Shown here: piece after piece, positions 44,330 through 56,582 of the stretch
Position numbering within the stretch: position 1 is the stretch's first letter
Layout of the letters: each line of letters starts with the position of its first letter
Assembly: GCA_022376515.1 (NCBI GenBank)
Contig: WTXI01000015.1
Coordinates: 62,001-126,000, forward strand
Direction of reading: 5' to 3'
From: Lactifluus volemus
Lineage: Eukaryota; Basidiomycota; Agaricomycetes; Russulales; Russulaceae
Length of the DNA: 64,000 nt
Notes under the pieces: generated by a model
Told to the model about the DNA's origin: nothing
The model's input: the letters and a program-made list of their open reading frames with translations, nothing else
Database searches by the model: none
Translations under genes and position numbers: made by a program

Positions 44330-46470
44330 ACCCGAAAAACGGTGACATAAACGCGTACTAAACTAAGCGATCATGGACTACCCAAATCTATGACCGAAAA
44401 ACAGGTACTGTATTATAGTGGGCTTGTATGACGCTGCAAATAGCCCTTGACACAATATGCCTTCTGGATGCTGCCGCACACCAAGAAAACTCGAAATTTA
44501 TTAGAGCTATCAATGTGCAATCAATACCAGTGTGGAGCGGGCCGATGAGGAAACTCGCAACGTGACTAGCCTCATCCGGGCCTAGCCGTTCCTAGCAATC
44601 TGGTTTCACGCCTGGGGTGGCTAGTCGCGCATTGGGCTGATCCACCATGACGGACCCGAATTTCCATCGGAAAGAACACATGCACGTACAACTCAGTTGG
44701 TAAAATCCCGAAACCTGATTGGTCAGTTGTTCCGTAGTCAGCGTGGTGGTTCAGTGCTTCTGACATCGGCATAATTCTTCTCCAAAGGCCTTCAAGTATG
44801 ACAAACTCGAGCTGCCTGGGTATAAAAACTGGGGCTACCGCCTCCTTCTTTCACCAACGTTCATCACCCTTGAAGCGTTTTATCCTCTCACATTACTTGC
44901 TCTGAACACAATGATGTTTATGAGGACCATTTTGGCTCTCTCTTTTGCTGCTCTCGCTCTCGCGGCACCGACTCCACAGAACGGCCTTGCACGCCCACTC
45001 GGGGTGGTAGAGAATGTAGTCGACAGTACGTTCTGTTAGAACCCATGCCCGCCTGGTGCAGGCTTCACTGACCTAACATAGATCTTAACGCACTTTCTGA
45101 TAAACTTCTTGGGGGGTAACCTGCATGATGGTAGTACCTCTTGTATATCTCCAACTGCTGAGTTTATTGACTTCTGCAGACCAGCCCATGAGGACCCACA
45201 AACATACATAGTATAGGCGTGATTATCGTGCATGGTGGACTTTATGTTACAAGAGGCTGATATGTTAGTAGTTCATGGCTGTTGCATATCGGTTATGTCA
45301 GGGACCTAGGGTCCACCCTTCACGTTGTCAACTTTTTACTCTATGTGCCAGTGTGAATTTATTCTGTGATCATTTCATCGTAAACACCACATAGACAACA
45401 TAACTTTTGCGAGATGTGCTTGAAGTAAATGGCTGTGGTAAGGGTGTGGGAATTTACATGACAGTAGGCAGTGGGCCGTAATGTAAAGGACACAGTGAGG
45501 AGTCGAGGACCAAGATGATATTGAAGATAAACATAAATAAAGGGGCGAAGCGTGGATCGTGACCACCAAGAGATAGTACCGTTTACGGTTACGGCCGAAA
45601 ATTGACGGGTTCGTTACATATACAGCCGCAAAAAATACGGGGCTAGACGCGCCGTAGAATACCTGAAGTGGCTGGGACAATGCCGGACCGTGTGCAGCTC
45701 GTACTACCCATTCATGCACAACATACAGGTGACAAGTTATCGATTAATTTTTTTCCTAATCTGTCTGTAGTTGCATGAGCGACCCTGTACTGTAAATATG
45801 CAATGACAAAACTACCTGGTTCCACCAACAATTCCAATATTCGATCGTTTCGACCGAACGAATGCACCGTTCTGTTTCTTCACCACCACAGGCCTGTAAC
45901 TTGAGGCTCTGTGCACAGCGGAAGAGGCCAAGGACCCATCGGCGATGCGACGGTCTTAACTCTCGGCAGGCCCGGGAGTGGCCCCACCGCATGCTGAATC
46001 CGTGGTTTGCAAGAAGGGCTGAGTGGCCGGGGAGGCGGTGAGGAGCAAGTCTGAGCAATCAGTATGGACTGAGTTAAAACAAAAAGTGCTCACACACAAT
46101 GATTTCGCTCGCTGGGCTGTGGCATGTTGGTATCATTTGGTAAGATGGAAAGCGGATGACGACGTAGAAGAGATGGGTCGTGACCGTGGACAATCCCCCA
46201 GAGACGAATGCGGAACTGACAGCTCGGACTCGTCGGAGAGTTGCGTCGCAGGATCGTGATAAGCCCAAGCTCGATACCAACGCATACCATGCTCCTAACA
46301 AGGAACCAGGATGCAGCGTTGATGCTATGACGATACAAATAATCGGAAACCCCAAAAGATTAATGATGAATCAACGTACGTCGGTGTACAAATACTAGTA
46401 CCAACGAAGAAGAACAAGTGCCTGCAAGCTGCTGATCGTGACACTAAGTTCGGGCTCATAGCAATGGCAC
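44330..46470. repeat. Direct repeat unit 2 (secreted-peptide unit)
   Basis: About 2.1 kb, same order as unit 1: conserved upstream region, peptide gene at 44911, 3' region with TTCACGTTGTCAAC (transposon-free site), then the hydrophobic minus-strand frame at 46355 downward (MGFPIICIVIAST). It ends where the inverted repeat begins. The edges are approximate. Confidence 0.75.
44911..45119 (+). CDS. Small secreted peptide 2 (50 residues)
   Basis: Exon 1 (44911-45025) gives MMFMRTILALSFAALALAAP then TPQNGLARPLGVVENVVD. The intron 45026-45081 has the same start as in the paralogues (GTACGTTCTGTTAGAACCCA). Exon 2 adds NLNALSDKLLGG and stops at 45119. The total length is again 50 residues. The signal peptide is nearly identical to peptide 1, while exon 2 shares no obvious similarity. 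A TATAAAA box lies at 44821. Same caveats as peptide 1. Confidence 0.7.
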
Positions 46471-46486
46471 GGCGCGTCGCTGTTCA

Positions 46487-47165
46487 TGCCTCTATAATCG
46501 CGACGGTGGTGGAAGTGGATACACGGTCCACTCTCTCCCGGTGACCTTGTACGCGACGAAGGGTAATTACATTGTCTTCCAACCAGGCAGATGAATCAGC
46601 TGGAGTTAATATGCAATTTGTGCGACAGACGACCCACAGCCGAGGTCTCGCCAACAAGTGAGAGAAAATAGCGGGAGGTCCATCGAACAAATCAACGAGG
46701 AAGGTTGATAACTGGCGATGTCGGAACAACTTGAATACAGCGCATCAGCCTGATAATATAAGAAGGCCTAAGTACCTAGGCAATTGTGGTGAGCCATGAC
46801 TGGCTAAAGGAAAACTAATAGAAGGCCCAAAGCAAACACGTATGCGTAAAAGTGACATTCGATTGACGTTACTTGCAAAATTCAAAGTCGCTGCTCAACT
46901 GCAGGGGGAACTGACTAATACAAACCTAATAAGGAAGCGGTGAAGTCGATGATGACCGTGACCAAGTAGAGCCTCCTCCCACTTCTGCCTCATGCTAATT
47001 CGCCGCCATGCTTTCCTCATCAAAAGTGCCGTTTTACTCCTTTTTTTTTCTTATACCCTCTCCTCCTAACTGTATATCTATATCCTCGCATACCCCCGTG
47101 CCGAACGTCAAAGGAGGTGACCGAGACCGTGGACCTTCCTTCCATTACATGTCGAATCCTCGTAT
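46487..47165. repeat. Inverted repeat, right copy
   Basis: Reverse-complement partner of 41590-42265. It lies between repeat units 2 and 3. The copies have diverged by substitutions and small indels, so the pair is old. Confidence 0.75.
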
Positions 47166-47199
47166 GCTTGCTTGTATGTCCCTGGTCTATAGCAATTAC

Positions 47200-48679
47200 T
47201 GTAATACCAGTTGTGGAGCGGGCCGATGATGAAAATCGCAACTGTGACTAGCCTCACCCGGGCCTAGCCGTTCCTAATAATCTAGTTTCCATTCACGCTA
47301 GCTGATCCACCATGACAGACCCGAATTTCCCTCGCAAAGAACACATGGACGTACAACTCAGTTGGTAAAATCCCGAAGCCTGAATGGTCAGTTGTTCCGT
47401 CAGAACCGAATTGATTAATGTTGCAATCTCCCGTAGTCCGCGCGCGCGTGGTTCAGTGCTTCTGATGTCGGCACAATTCTTCTCCAGAGGCCTCAAATAT
47501 TACAAAACTTGAGCTGTCTGTGTATAAATACTGGGACCGCCGCCTCCTCCTACCAACGCTCATCACCCTTGAAGCGTTTTATCCTTTCACATTACTTGTT
47601 CTGAACACAATGATGTTTATGAAGAACATTTTCGCTCTCTCTTTTGCTGCTCTCGCTCTCGCTGCACCGACTCCACAGGACGGCGGGGTGCCAGCGGTCC
47701 TGGAGAATGTATTCAACGGTACGTTCTGTTAGAACCCATGCCCGCCTGGTGCAAGCTTGACTGACCTAACATAGGTATTGGTGCCATATTTGGTGCCGTT
47801 GATGGAAGCTTGGGTACTTCAAGTTGAATGATGGTAGGACCTCTTGTATATCTTCAACTGCTGAGTTTATTGAAACCAGCCCATGAGGACCCACAAATCC
47901 ACATAGGGCAAGTGTGGTTATCATGCATGGTGGACTTTATATTATATGTTAGTTCATGGCTTTTGTATATCGGTTATGTCAGGGACCTAGGGTCCACCCG
48001 GGCCCTTCACGTTGTCAACTTTTTTGCTCTATGTGCTGGTGTGAATTTATTCTGTGGTCTTTTCATCGCAAACACCAAACGGAAAACATGACTTTTGCAT
48101 GTCCTTGAAGTAAATGGCTGTGGTGAGTGTGTGGGATTTCGTATGATAGTAGGAGAGTGCTAGTAATGTGAAGTTGTGAATCACTGGCAGTGCGAGGATA
48201 TGGCGAGGAGTCTAGGACTAAGATAACATTGAAGATAAATAAAGGGGCAAAGCGTGGATCGTGACCACGTAACCACCAAGAGATAGAACCGTTTACGATT
48301 ACGGCCATAAAAAGACGGATTTGTTACTTATACGGCCGCAAAAAAGACAGTACGGGGCCAGACGGTGATGATCCGTCACCGTAAAATACCTGAAGTAGCT
48401 GGGACAATGCCGGACCGTGTGCAGCTCGTATGCAGCTCGTACTGCTCATTCATGTACAACGTGCATTCAGCAAGAAAGGTGACAAGTAATATTTTTTTCC
48501 CCCTAATCTGTGTTTGCATGAGCGACCCTGTACTGTAAATATGCAATGACAAACCTACCTCGTTCCACCAACAATTCCAATCTTTTCGACTGAATGAATG
48601 CACCGTTCTGTCAATGAACCTGAACAGCGGAACAGGCCGAGGACCCATCGGCGATGCGGCGGTCTTCACCCTCGACAGG
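47200..48679. repeat. Direct repeat unit 3, truncated at UVE1
   Basis: Contains the upstream region, peptide gene 3 and the 3' region, but the hydrophobic frame is missing. The unit ends exactly at the stop codon of UVE1 (48680), where units 1 and 2 instead continue with CGGCAGGC then CCCC. The UVE1 3' end therefore abuts repeat sequence. Confidence 0.75.
47610..47827 (+). CDS. Small secreted peptide 3 (53 residues)
   Basis: Exon 1 (47610-47718) gives MMFMKNIFALSFAALALAAP then TPQDGGVPAVLENVFN. The intron is 47719-47774. Exon 2 adds GIGAIFGAVDGSLGTSS and stops at 47827. The TATA box here is TATAAATA at 47523. The signal peptide is again almost constant, and exon 2 is Gly-rich and different from peptides 1 and 2. 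It is the closest of the three to UVE1, which lies on the other strand. Confidence 0.7.
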
Positions 48680-50629
48680 CTAAGCCTTCCGTCGCGTCCG
48701 CGCCGTGCTCGCCTCTTGTTGGTGACTTCCAACTGTATCTGTCTGCTCTGGACGCAGATTCTCCCACATCACCGGAGCCAAGTCATAAATTCGATACAGC
48801 TGCAAGACAGCTTGTTCCTTGTCCTTGGCTTCGATCATCAGATCTATCCATTCCCGGTCTCCTGGAGCGCGCCACCACCAGCCGGCACCCTCTGCCTCCA
48901 ATTCCATTGGGAGAGTAGTGCAGCGTCGAGCGTGCGCGCGTTTCTCCATTACGGTCACCGCGCCCGGCCGCGGTGACGAAAGATGCTGCTTCGGCTTGAT
49001 TCCTTTCTTGTGCCAAATCGCATTGATGCGCGGAATGAGGGTTGTCAGAGGCTCGGACGATGGCTGACACACAGAGAGTCAGCTGTGGCTAATAATGTGT
49101 AGAAGACATACATAAATCCAATCGTGGTGATAGTCGAACTGCCAGGGCCTTCAGATTTCGAGTCTACAGACCAAGTGTAGAATGACTCACGACGAGAGGT
49201 AGGTCAAGCTCTTCAGAAACAGGGAGAAGGTCGTCGACGTTGTAGCACATCTCGACGGAACATGATAGATATTTTGCTTTCTCACTGGCAGATATCCGTG
49301 ACTTACCTCGTCGTTCTCGATAACCAGGCGTGCTTTGATATCATCAGAAAGTAGGGCCTTGTAGTTCTCCTTGAAACGGGCCAGCGTTGCTACCTTGTCT
49401 CCATACACACCCTGTTTATAAGGTTAGTTCAATTTCGTTGTGGTAGAAGAGGACACAGCACGAACGCCAACGTGAATGATGATGACTCCATCCTTTTCTA
49501 TGCCCATATGTTTCAAGATCGAACAATGGTCTAGGAAAATGCTCGGGAGTTATGCCATAAAGAAATGTCAAGTTTTTCTCGCACACACAATGCAATTCTC
49601 GAATGGATGCATCCACGACATTCTTCTTGGGCGAGGCGATTTGAGTAAACTGGCAGGGTCAATGCAGTAAGACAAAATCCCCGAAAATAAGTCAACAAGA
49701 AGACCGACTTGACCAGGATGCAAAGTCATACGATGGCCGTATAGGTTGGCAAGATCGCCGGCGGCCTGTGTGAAGTCACTGTCAGCCCTCGACGACGGCG
49801 ACGCGCAACGATGTCCGCACTTTAAGCTCTGCAGCAGCGTAGTCCAAGTCATATCCGTATTTGTCATGGGACGCAAAAGGGAAGAGGTCCGAAGATATGC
49901 GCATAAACCGGATCCTCGATGAAACCGTGAGTCGTCTAGCTCCTTCACGTCAACTGCAGAAAAATCCAACCTGTTGTCCTCATTCCACTGTTCACGTAAA
50001 TGCTAATTAATTCACCGGACGGAGGTTTTACAAGCCCACCTGGATGAGTTTCAAGAGGTCGTTTGTATTTCGAATGCCCAAGTTTTTGGCAAAGTCGATG
50101 CCATGCTTGAGTATCGTATCTATCCTACAAGTTCTATGATGATTGACTTTTGGTATGTGAGAGGGGATAATCAAGGCACAAAAACAAACCGACTGCAGAA
50201 GATGGGGTCCGGTTTTGAAGCTCGGAGGATAGTGTTGATACAAGCCTTAAGACCACTCGAGATTAAGGAAACAGAAAACGGTTACACAAACAAGTAACTC
50301 ACATAGCCCAGACGTCCTAGAGAGGTGTGATATTTTTTACCAAGAATCGCTGCGAAACACACACCTTGATACGTCGTCGTCTTGGACTCGACCGGAAGAA
50401 TATCGTACACGACTGGCTCGACAACTTTGGCCTTGCGTTGACGTTTTTTTGGCGGAGACACGGGCTGATCGTCATCGAGGTCGGTCAGGGGACTTTCTTC
50501 ACCCTTCTCGTCGAGTTTCTTTCGGTTTTGAATTCTTTTTGAAAATCTTCTCTGCATGGTTGGTAAACTGAGTCGCCGAAAAGGTCGTCGTAGGAAGACG
50601 TTCAAGCCCAAAGGCATTTTACATTCCAA
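48680..50629 (-). CDS. UVE1: UV damage endonuclease UVE1/UVDE
   Basis: TIM-barrel endonuclease that cuts 5' of UV photoproducts and other lesions. Exons read RLGY, ACINTILRASKPDPIFCSR, TCRIDTILKHGIDFAKNLG and IRNTNDLLKLIQ, then AAGDLANLYGHRMTLHPGQ, VVDASIRELHCVCE, DGVIIIHVG, GVYGDKVATLARFKENYKAL, KARLVIENDE, CYNVDDLLPVSEELDLPLV and FDYHHDWIYPSS. The end reads RTRRKA. These blocks cover the conserved metal-binding core. The frame opens at 50629 with MECKMPLGLNVFLRRPFRRL, an Arg-rich segment without acid residues after the first few, which could be a mitochondrial presequence. The next in-frame Met, at 50557 (MQRRFSKR), would remove it. In Cryptococcus the homologue is reported in mitochondria. 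The gene is tandem with SPT5, 165 bp downstream. Confidence 0.9.
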
Positions 50630-50794
50630 ACAACGTCATTTGTCCGATCGCCGCTCTTGGATCGACGAATTCATAGGGGCCTAACCCCTGGCCCCTGGCG
50701 CAGGCGCACTCGTTAAGTGTGAAAAAAAAATGTCAAGAGAGCGAATGATACAGTGAGTACGAGAGAGTAAGTGCGACGGTACGGCCAAGTCACC

Positions 50795-53700
50795 TCAGCG
50801 ATCCGAGTACAAACACATCCGGTCGTGCGTCAAATCATCGAACATCGAATCATCATGCGTGACCAGACACGAGTCGAGCATCATGTCCCTCACGGTCACG
50901 ATCTGGCCCTTGTACCGCCCATCGAGCGCCATCACCTTGTTGCGGACCTGAGTTGGCGGAACCGGGACAAGATATATGATCGGCACCGTGAGCGACTCGC
51001 GGTCGTCCATCAGCAACGTCGCCGTTCGTGTCATATAGTCCGACCCTGAATCAAATACGCCCTGCAATTTACCCTCTCTACCCTCACTGTTGCCGTCATC
51101 CCATTCTGGGAAGCCAGTGCTGTCTCCCCGTGTGCCACGAATCTTGACCATCATTCCAATCTTGTGAGCAGCATAGGCCGGGTCGATGAGCCAATTCTTA
51201 TCCAATTCTGAAACACAGAGTGTGATGAATTGACGGTATAATAAAACATGCCCAAGGCTTACTGAATGCTGTCTTCCCCGTTCGTTCATGCGGTGGGTAT
51301 GCAGCTGGCGTCTCCGCTGGCATGTCAGTGCGTCCAGTAAACATTCCGACTGGTGTCTGCGCGTTGTACACTGTCGAACCATAGCCTGGACCACCAGGGG
51401 TGGGTGCAGACGCTGGAGTCGGAGCTCCGAATGCGGGGGTTGGTGCGCTCTGTTGACGCGTTAGGTAAAGTCGCGAGTAAGGATCAATTTCAAAGGGCTT
51501 ACCCAGCTGGACTCGGCCCATCCTCCCGATGCGGGTGGTCCTGGACTGACCCAGCCATTATTACTCGGTGCAGACGAGTTATCGTTCCAAGAAGACGGCG
51601 GCTTTGGCGTAGCTCCTCCCCAACCGGGTGTCGCACCGCCCCAACCTGATGCAGGAGTACTTTTGTTCGCAGTGGGAGCCCCATAGGGATTTGGCGTCCG
51701 AGCAGATGTACCCCAACCCGGCGTTCTGCCGCCTTCCTGGGCGTACGGATTTGGGGTTTGGGAACTCGGGTTAAATGGCGTTCGACCACCCTCCGTGTAT
51801 GGATTAGGCGTTTTCGAGGAACCCCATGCGGGCGTCTTCCCCCCGGAGACGACATACGGATTGGGAGTGCGGCCGCCGCCCCAGCCAGTACTTCCAGAAG
51901 TCGCGTAAGGGTTCGGCGTCCGACCGCCACTACCAAACCCTCCGTCTCCAAAGCTTCCCCGGGGGGGACCCATACTGTCACGAAAACCTTCAAGTGGCTC
52001 GAGCTTGCCGTCCTTGCTGAACGACTGTGAGCAGACAAGCCTTAGGCAAAGAATCAATGGACTTACTTTCTGCGGTGCAGCCTTTCCTTCTCGATCGTAA
52101 TGATCTTATTGTTGGTATTAAGTTCCACACGAGCTGTAGGGCCGTTGGTGTCCTTGACGGTGCCAACATAACCTTTAAAGGGGCCTTTAACCACAGAGAC
52201 GAGGACGCCAACGAGCCGATCTCGCAGACCACGGCCCATTCCTGATCCCACCATGCCGCCAGTTATGGCGCCCCCACTCAGAGCAGGGTTCATTTTTGAA
52301 AGGTCAGTACCAGGGCGAATGAGATTCCCCTTTGGTGCGAGGGAGACGAGGGACCTGGCTCGAGTCACAAAGACGCCACCATTTTCAACGATCTCACGAT
52401 TGTGTAAGAATGCGAAGAAGGATTGGTGGACGTGAAGAACGCGACCCTTGCGACCCTACAAAGGCAGATGTAAGATACACAAAATATCATAAGTGAATTT
52501 TCTCACCTCGCCATCATTTTCCTTCATGTTGTCACCAACTCGTAGTTCATACCCCTCCGCGTCTGTTGCGATAGCACGGTTGGAGTCACGACGCATGGAG
52601 ATCTGGTGTGGTTGCACTAAGCGTACTTGTCCATTCTGGTCCAAGACGCGGAAAGAGTCCCTCTCTGTCTTGAAGATGACACCAACGGTTTGGTTGCTAG
52701 ACGTAGTGTGAGGCAATAACCGATCATTAGTCAGAAGGGGATGCCTACTCTAGCTGGACCAGATCATGGAGTTCATAGTTGCCTACGATATTCGTGCCCG
52801 CACCAACTTCTGCAGCTTCACGGAGGTCTTTAGAGAACACAGAAACCTGTCGGACGTTGAAAGAGAAATGAGATAGTGGTTAAACAACAGGAATTGACTA
52901 ACCTCTTGCATAGACATGTCGGACAAGAATGTTACAATGTTACCTGAGACGGACACAACGAGACCGGACTCGTCGGCATTTTTCCCAGACATCACTTTGA
53001 CATGGTCTCCGGGCTTGAACCGCTTCCTTACACTCCGCGCTGGCATCTGCACCTTTTGTCCTTCAAGGTCGAACGCGCCGACGGGATTCACTGTGACAAC
53101 ATCCAAGTTGATGGACTCGACAACACCGTGAACGCCCGCTTGTTCGCCCTCAAATACCTCGACGTGGTCCCCGGGCTGCAGCACTGCAATTGCCGCCTTC
53201 CGGGAGGCCTCGGCAATCAGGGAGAGGTCGACAGTGTTCTCCATGCCTTCGCCTTCTTGATTACCCCGAGCAAATCGTGTGATCTCATCCAGCGTTGGGT
53301 TCACGTTTTCTGTCACAATCGCACTGAGCTTGAAGTCTTTCTCGATGAAACCATCTTTATATGTGTCGTTTTGGAAGATGTAAGCTTGGTTCCGCTTTGA
53401 GACCGTCTTGCGGCCATACACCTTTATGACTTCTTCGTAATTGAAAAACCGCTGCGGTGGGCGAACGCCAGTGGAGGCTGTGAGGCCAGTCTTCTTCCGC
53501 TTCTTGCCATCGATCGCAGCTTCGTCCTTGGGGTTGAGATCAATGCGCGGTATGAACTTGAGCCCGACTTCCTCTCCATTTTCGGTGATGTCCACCACTT
53601 GGGCAAGGTCTCCCTGATACTTGCCTCTCTTAATGCGAACCCAGTTACCTGGGTTGACGGTTGTTTCTTGCTTCTTGATCAAGAGCAAACTGGCCATCTC

Positions 53701-54679
53701 GTCGATAGGTACTAAGGTGATGCCGCGGCTGGGGTAGATTCCGACGAGCCCATTACAAGCTTCGCTGACCTGCTTCTGACTGCGAGCCTCAACATAGATG
53801 ATGCCTGGGAGGGAATCACGCTCAAAAGCGGAAAGGATTTGTAAGGGACGGTTAGAGAACTCCAGGTCAAGGGACTTGCGCATGAGACTGAAAACGAGGT
53901 CTCGTTCGCGACCAGGCTGAACGCGATACCGTCAACGCTCAGGTAACAGCCTGAAAGACAGAACGGATACATGCCTTGCATCGAACTTGCCAAAGGTTGG
54001 CGTCTTGAACCGAGGGCATTAAGAGGCGTTGAGGGACCTCATTCATGTCCCCAGTGTAGCGAACTGCTAACCGCTTGTAACGTTGGCTAACGTCCTCTGC
54101 TATCCGTGCCAAGTCCTGGTCGTTCAACTCTCTTTCGCGTCTATCCAAGCGGGCATGGTGAACTGATCTTCTGACGCCTTCTTCATCATCGACCTCGCCC
54201 TCAGGCTCAGCAATAAATTCGTCTGTAGTTCACTTCGAGTCAGAAGATGTTGTTTCACGAGAAGCAAGGCAACGCACCTCTCCCATACTCTTCATCTTCC
54301 TCCTCTTCATCTTCCTCCTCATTAACTTCGGCTTCTACATCAAGGAAGCGGTTAATCGCGGCACGTTTGTGGCGACGCTGGTATGAACGTAAGTACGGAG
54401 AGTTCGAGAGTCAAGGAGAGTAGGACTGCTTACTTTTTGCCGTTTGCCACCACGAGCCACGCCTTCTTCGTCTTCTTCGTCGTCCTCATCGTCGTCCTCA
54501 TCCTCTTCATCATCCTCTTCTTGTTCGTCATCCTCCTCCTCTTCTTCTTCTTCCTCCTCCCTTCGCCGTGACTTGCTGTGCTTCCGGCTGTTGTCATGAT
54601 GAGTCCTTCCTTGTTCCTCTTCTTCTATGGTACGAGATAACGAGGTCCCTTCGAATCTTTCTTCATCGAGGTCAGACAT
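50795..54679 (-). CDS. SPT5: Transcription elongation factor SPT5
   Basis: Partner of Spt4 in the DSIF complex on RNA polymerase I and II. The N-terminus is extremely acidic: a Glu/Asp run follows RRREEEEEEEEEDDEQEE. The NGN domain is in PGRERDLVFSLMRKSLDLE to ITLVPIDEMASLLL. Several KOW motifs follow, among them NWVRIKRGKYQGDLAQVVDI, GDHVEVFEGEQAGVHGVVES, GDHVKVMSGKNADESGLV and VSVVKGPFKGYVGTVKD. The C-terminal region is a repeat array with GGRTPNPYATSG, GGRTPNPYVVSG, GGKTPAWGS, SQTPNPYAQEG and similar units (about eight). This is the CTR phosphorylated by Bur1/P-TEFb in other fungi. A final KOW-like domain ends MCLYSDR. It is divergent from the F-box gene with only 128 bp between starts. 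Confidence 0.95.
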
Positions 54680-54807
54680 GGTAAGATGGGACGAGTGGAC
54701 AAAGTAGCGCCAAAGACCGTGTCACAAGAATCGGCGATCACGTGATCATGGTAGTCCAGGCGAGTCGCTACCGCACCGACTTTTGGCACCGAGCCATAGC
54801 AAAGGCA

Positions 54808-56582
54808 ATGGCGTGCTTCGGGGATCTTCCGCTTGATATTCTACCGCTCCTTGTAGCCAACTTCTCTAGACCAGTACACCTCGCATTTCTGTGCCTCGTT
54901 AATCGTACTTTTTATGTTTTTGCTGTATCAAAGCTCTACGAACGAATCTCCATTTATCCGTGGGAGCTGTCTGTGAGATCCAGGGTCTGTAGCTCATCAT
55001 CATGCTTTGAATAACAAATCAAACCTGACCTGTTTCCTACAGGTGACGAAAATATTTAGAACTCTTGCAAGGCACCCCAATCTCGCCCGTCTAGTCCATC
55101 GATTAGGTTAGACTATTTCGCATTGTGAAAATCTTACTTATGCACATCGAGACACCAAAGAAATTAGGCACTTTCCTAAAGGCCATCATGACTCTATTTA
55201 TCCATACGAACAGGAAAGGCGCTTAACTCAAGGCCATAACGATACTTTTTATCCATACGAACAGATCATGGAATGGTGCATCAAAGGTCTTGAAAATTGT
55301 GTACAACTCAAATCCTGCACGTGGACCAGAGATGGCTCTTTGAAGTCCGTTATTCTCAGTAGCCTTAGCAAATGCCAGGACCTAAACGACATTGCCATCA
55401 ATGGGGGGCATTCCGGGAACTACGAGCCGACAGATCTTATTCAGCTACTTCATTTACGGAAGATCTCGTTGATCATGCCCAGCAGGTCCGTGCTCGAGAT
55501 ACTTCCATCTTGGCTCAAAGCCACCGGACAATCATTGACGAGTCTGACCCTGAATTGCAAGGCGCGCAGGTACTCCATACATGCCTTTGAATGTGTCATT
55601 CATCCATAGAATAGGCAAATTCAAATATACATGTTACGGACTCTCTGTTGGAGTCTATGTCGCAATACCTTCCGCAACTGGAACACCTCAACTTGGCTGG
55701 CTGCCCTAGAGTGACGAACAGCGGTGTCTGGTCAATGATAAAAGATAATGTCAGCAATTTGAAGGGACTCGGCCTCAAACGCCTGTCCCCTGCGTTTGCA
55801 AGTTTTACATCATTATCTTCGCTCTGGTCACTCTTCGCTGACAAGGCGCTTCCGAACAGGATATGTTAGCACTGAGCGAAGCCTGCTCGAAAGCTGGCGG
55901 TTTGACGTCCCTGCTCTCTGTCACGTTGACCACACTCTCAAAATACCCAACTAACGCGTGGATAAATGGCATTCTATCCCTTCTCGAACAATCCCCGCTT
56001 GAGGCGTTTCAGGTCTATGCATCTGAGTCCTCACAGGAAGCGCTCGCCGACCGGTTATGTACGCGAATCGTTGATCAGCACCGTGGCCAACTCGTTCGGC
56101 TTTCGTTTCATCGGCTACGACTCAGTCTCGATGCCATCAACTATATGTGCCTCAACTGTAACAAGTTGGAGCAGCTCTTTGTGCTTATAAATCATGCAGA
56201 TGCGGTCTGGTTTTCCTTTATGCCTCTGGAGCGCTCTCTCATCTAGTCTTCTTAGGCATCACTTGTACCAATACTTGCTAAAGCAACGCAGCTGCGTACG
56301 TTGCATATCAATACTGCTGGGCGACCGCCGCAATTCACTCCCGCGACGTGCGCGTTGGACATTATTCGTCAATGCAATGCGACAATTTGTCAGATTGGAA
56401 TTGGAGCAATGGTCTGGAATGTAGGTCTCTCCCACTGGCTCTTAGAAATGCTTTATAAGTAAGCGTGGATCCAGGTGGAAAGACATGTATCCGTGGTGGA
56501 CAGTATTGTACGGGTGGACCGTTGTCTCGCTGAAGCTGAAAACCCCGATATCCCAGAGCAGTTCCTCGTTATTCGCATGTAG
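54808..56582 (+). CDS. F-box-like/LRR protein
   Basis: The start reads MACFGDLPLDILPLLVANFS and continues FLCLVNRTFYVFAVSKLYER, an F-box-like helix pair of the kind found in mushroom F-box genes. LRR-type units follow: SLTSLTLNCK, QLEHLNLAGCPRVTNSGV, NLKGLGLKRLS and KLEQLFVLINHADA. A short tandem duplication gives FPKGHHDSIYPYEQ and GHNDTFYPYEQ within exon 3. The last exon, after an intron near 56411-56475, reads VERHVSVVDSIVRVDRCLAE and ends QFLVIRM. Such proteins usually present substrates to SCF ubiquitin ligases; the substrate is unknown. The start and some introns are approximate. Confidence 0.75.

Noticed and set aside
51353..52030. Plus-strand and alternative minus frames over the SPT5 C-terminal repeats
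   Set aside because: Generated by the repetitive TPNPY-coding sequence; the chosen frame joins the KOW domains on both sides.
54383..54571. Hydrophobic plus-strand frame (Phe/Leu/Val-rich) opposite SPT5
   Set aside because: It is the reverse complement of an Asp/Glu run, which always yields Val/Leu/Phe codons. Not a membrane protein.
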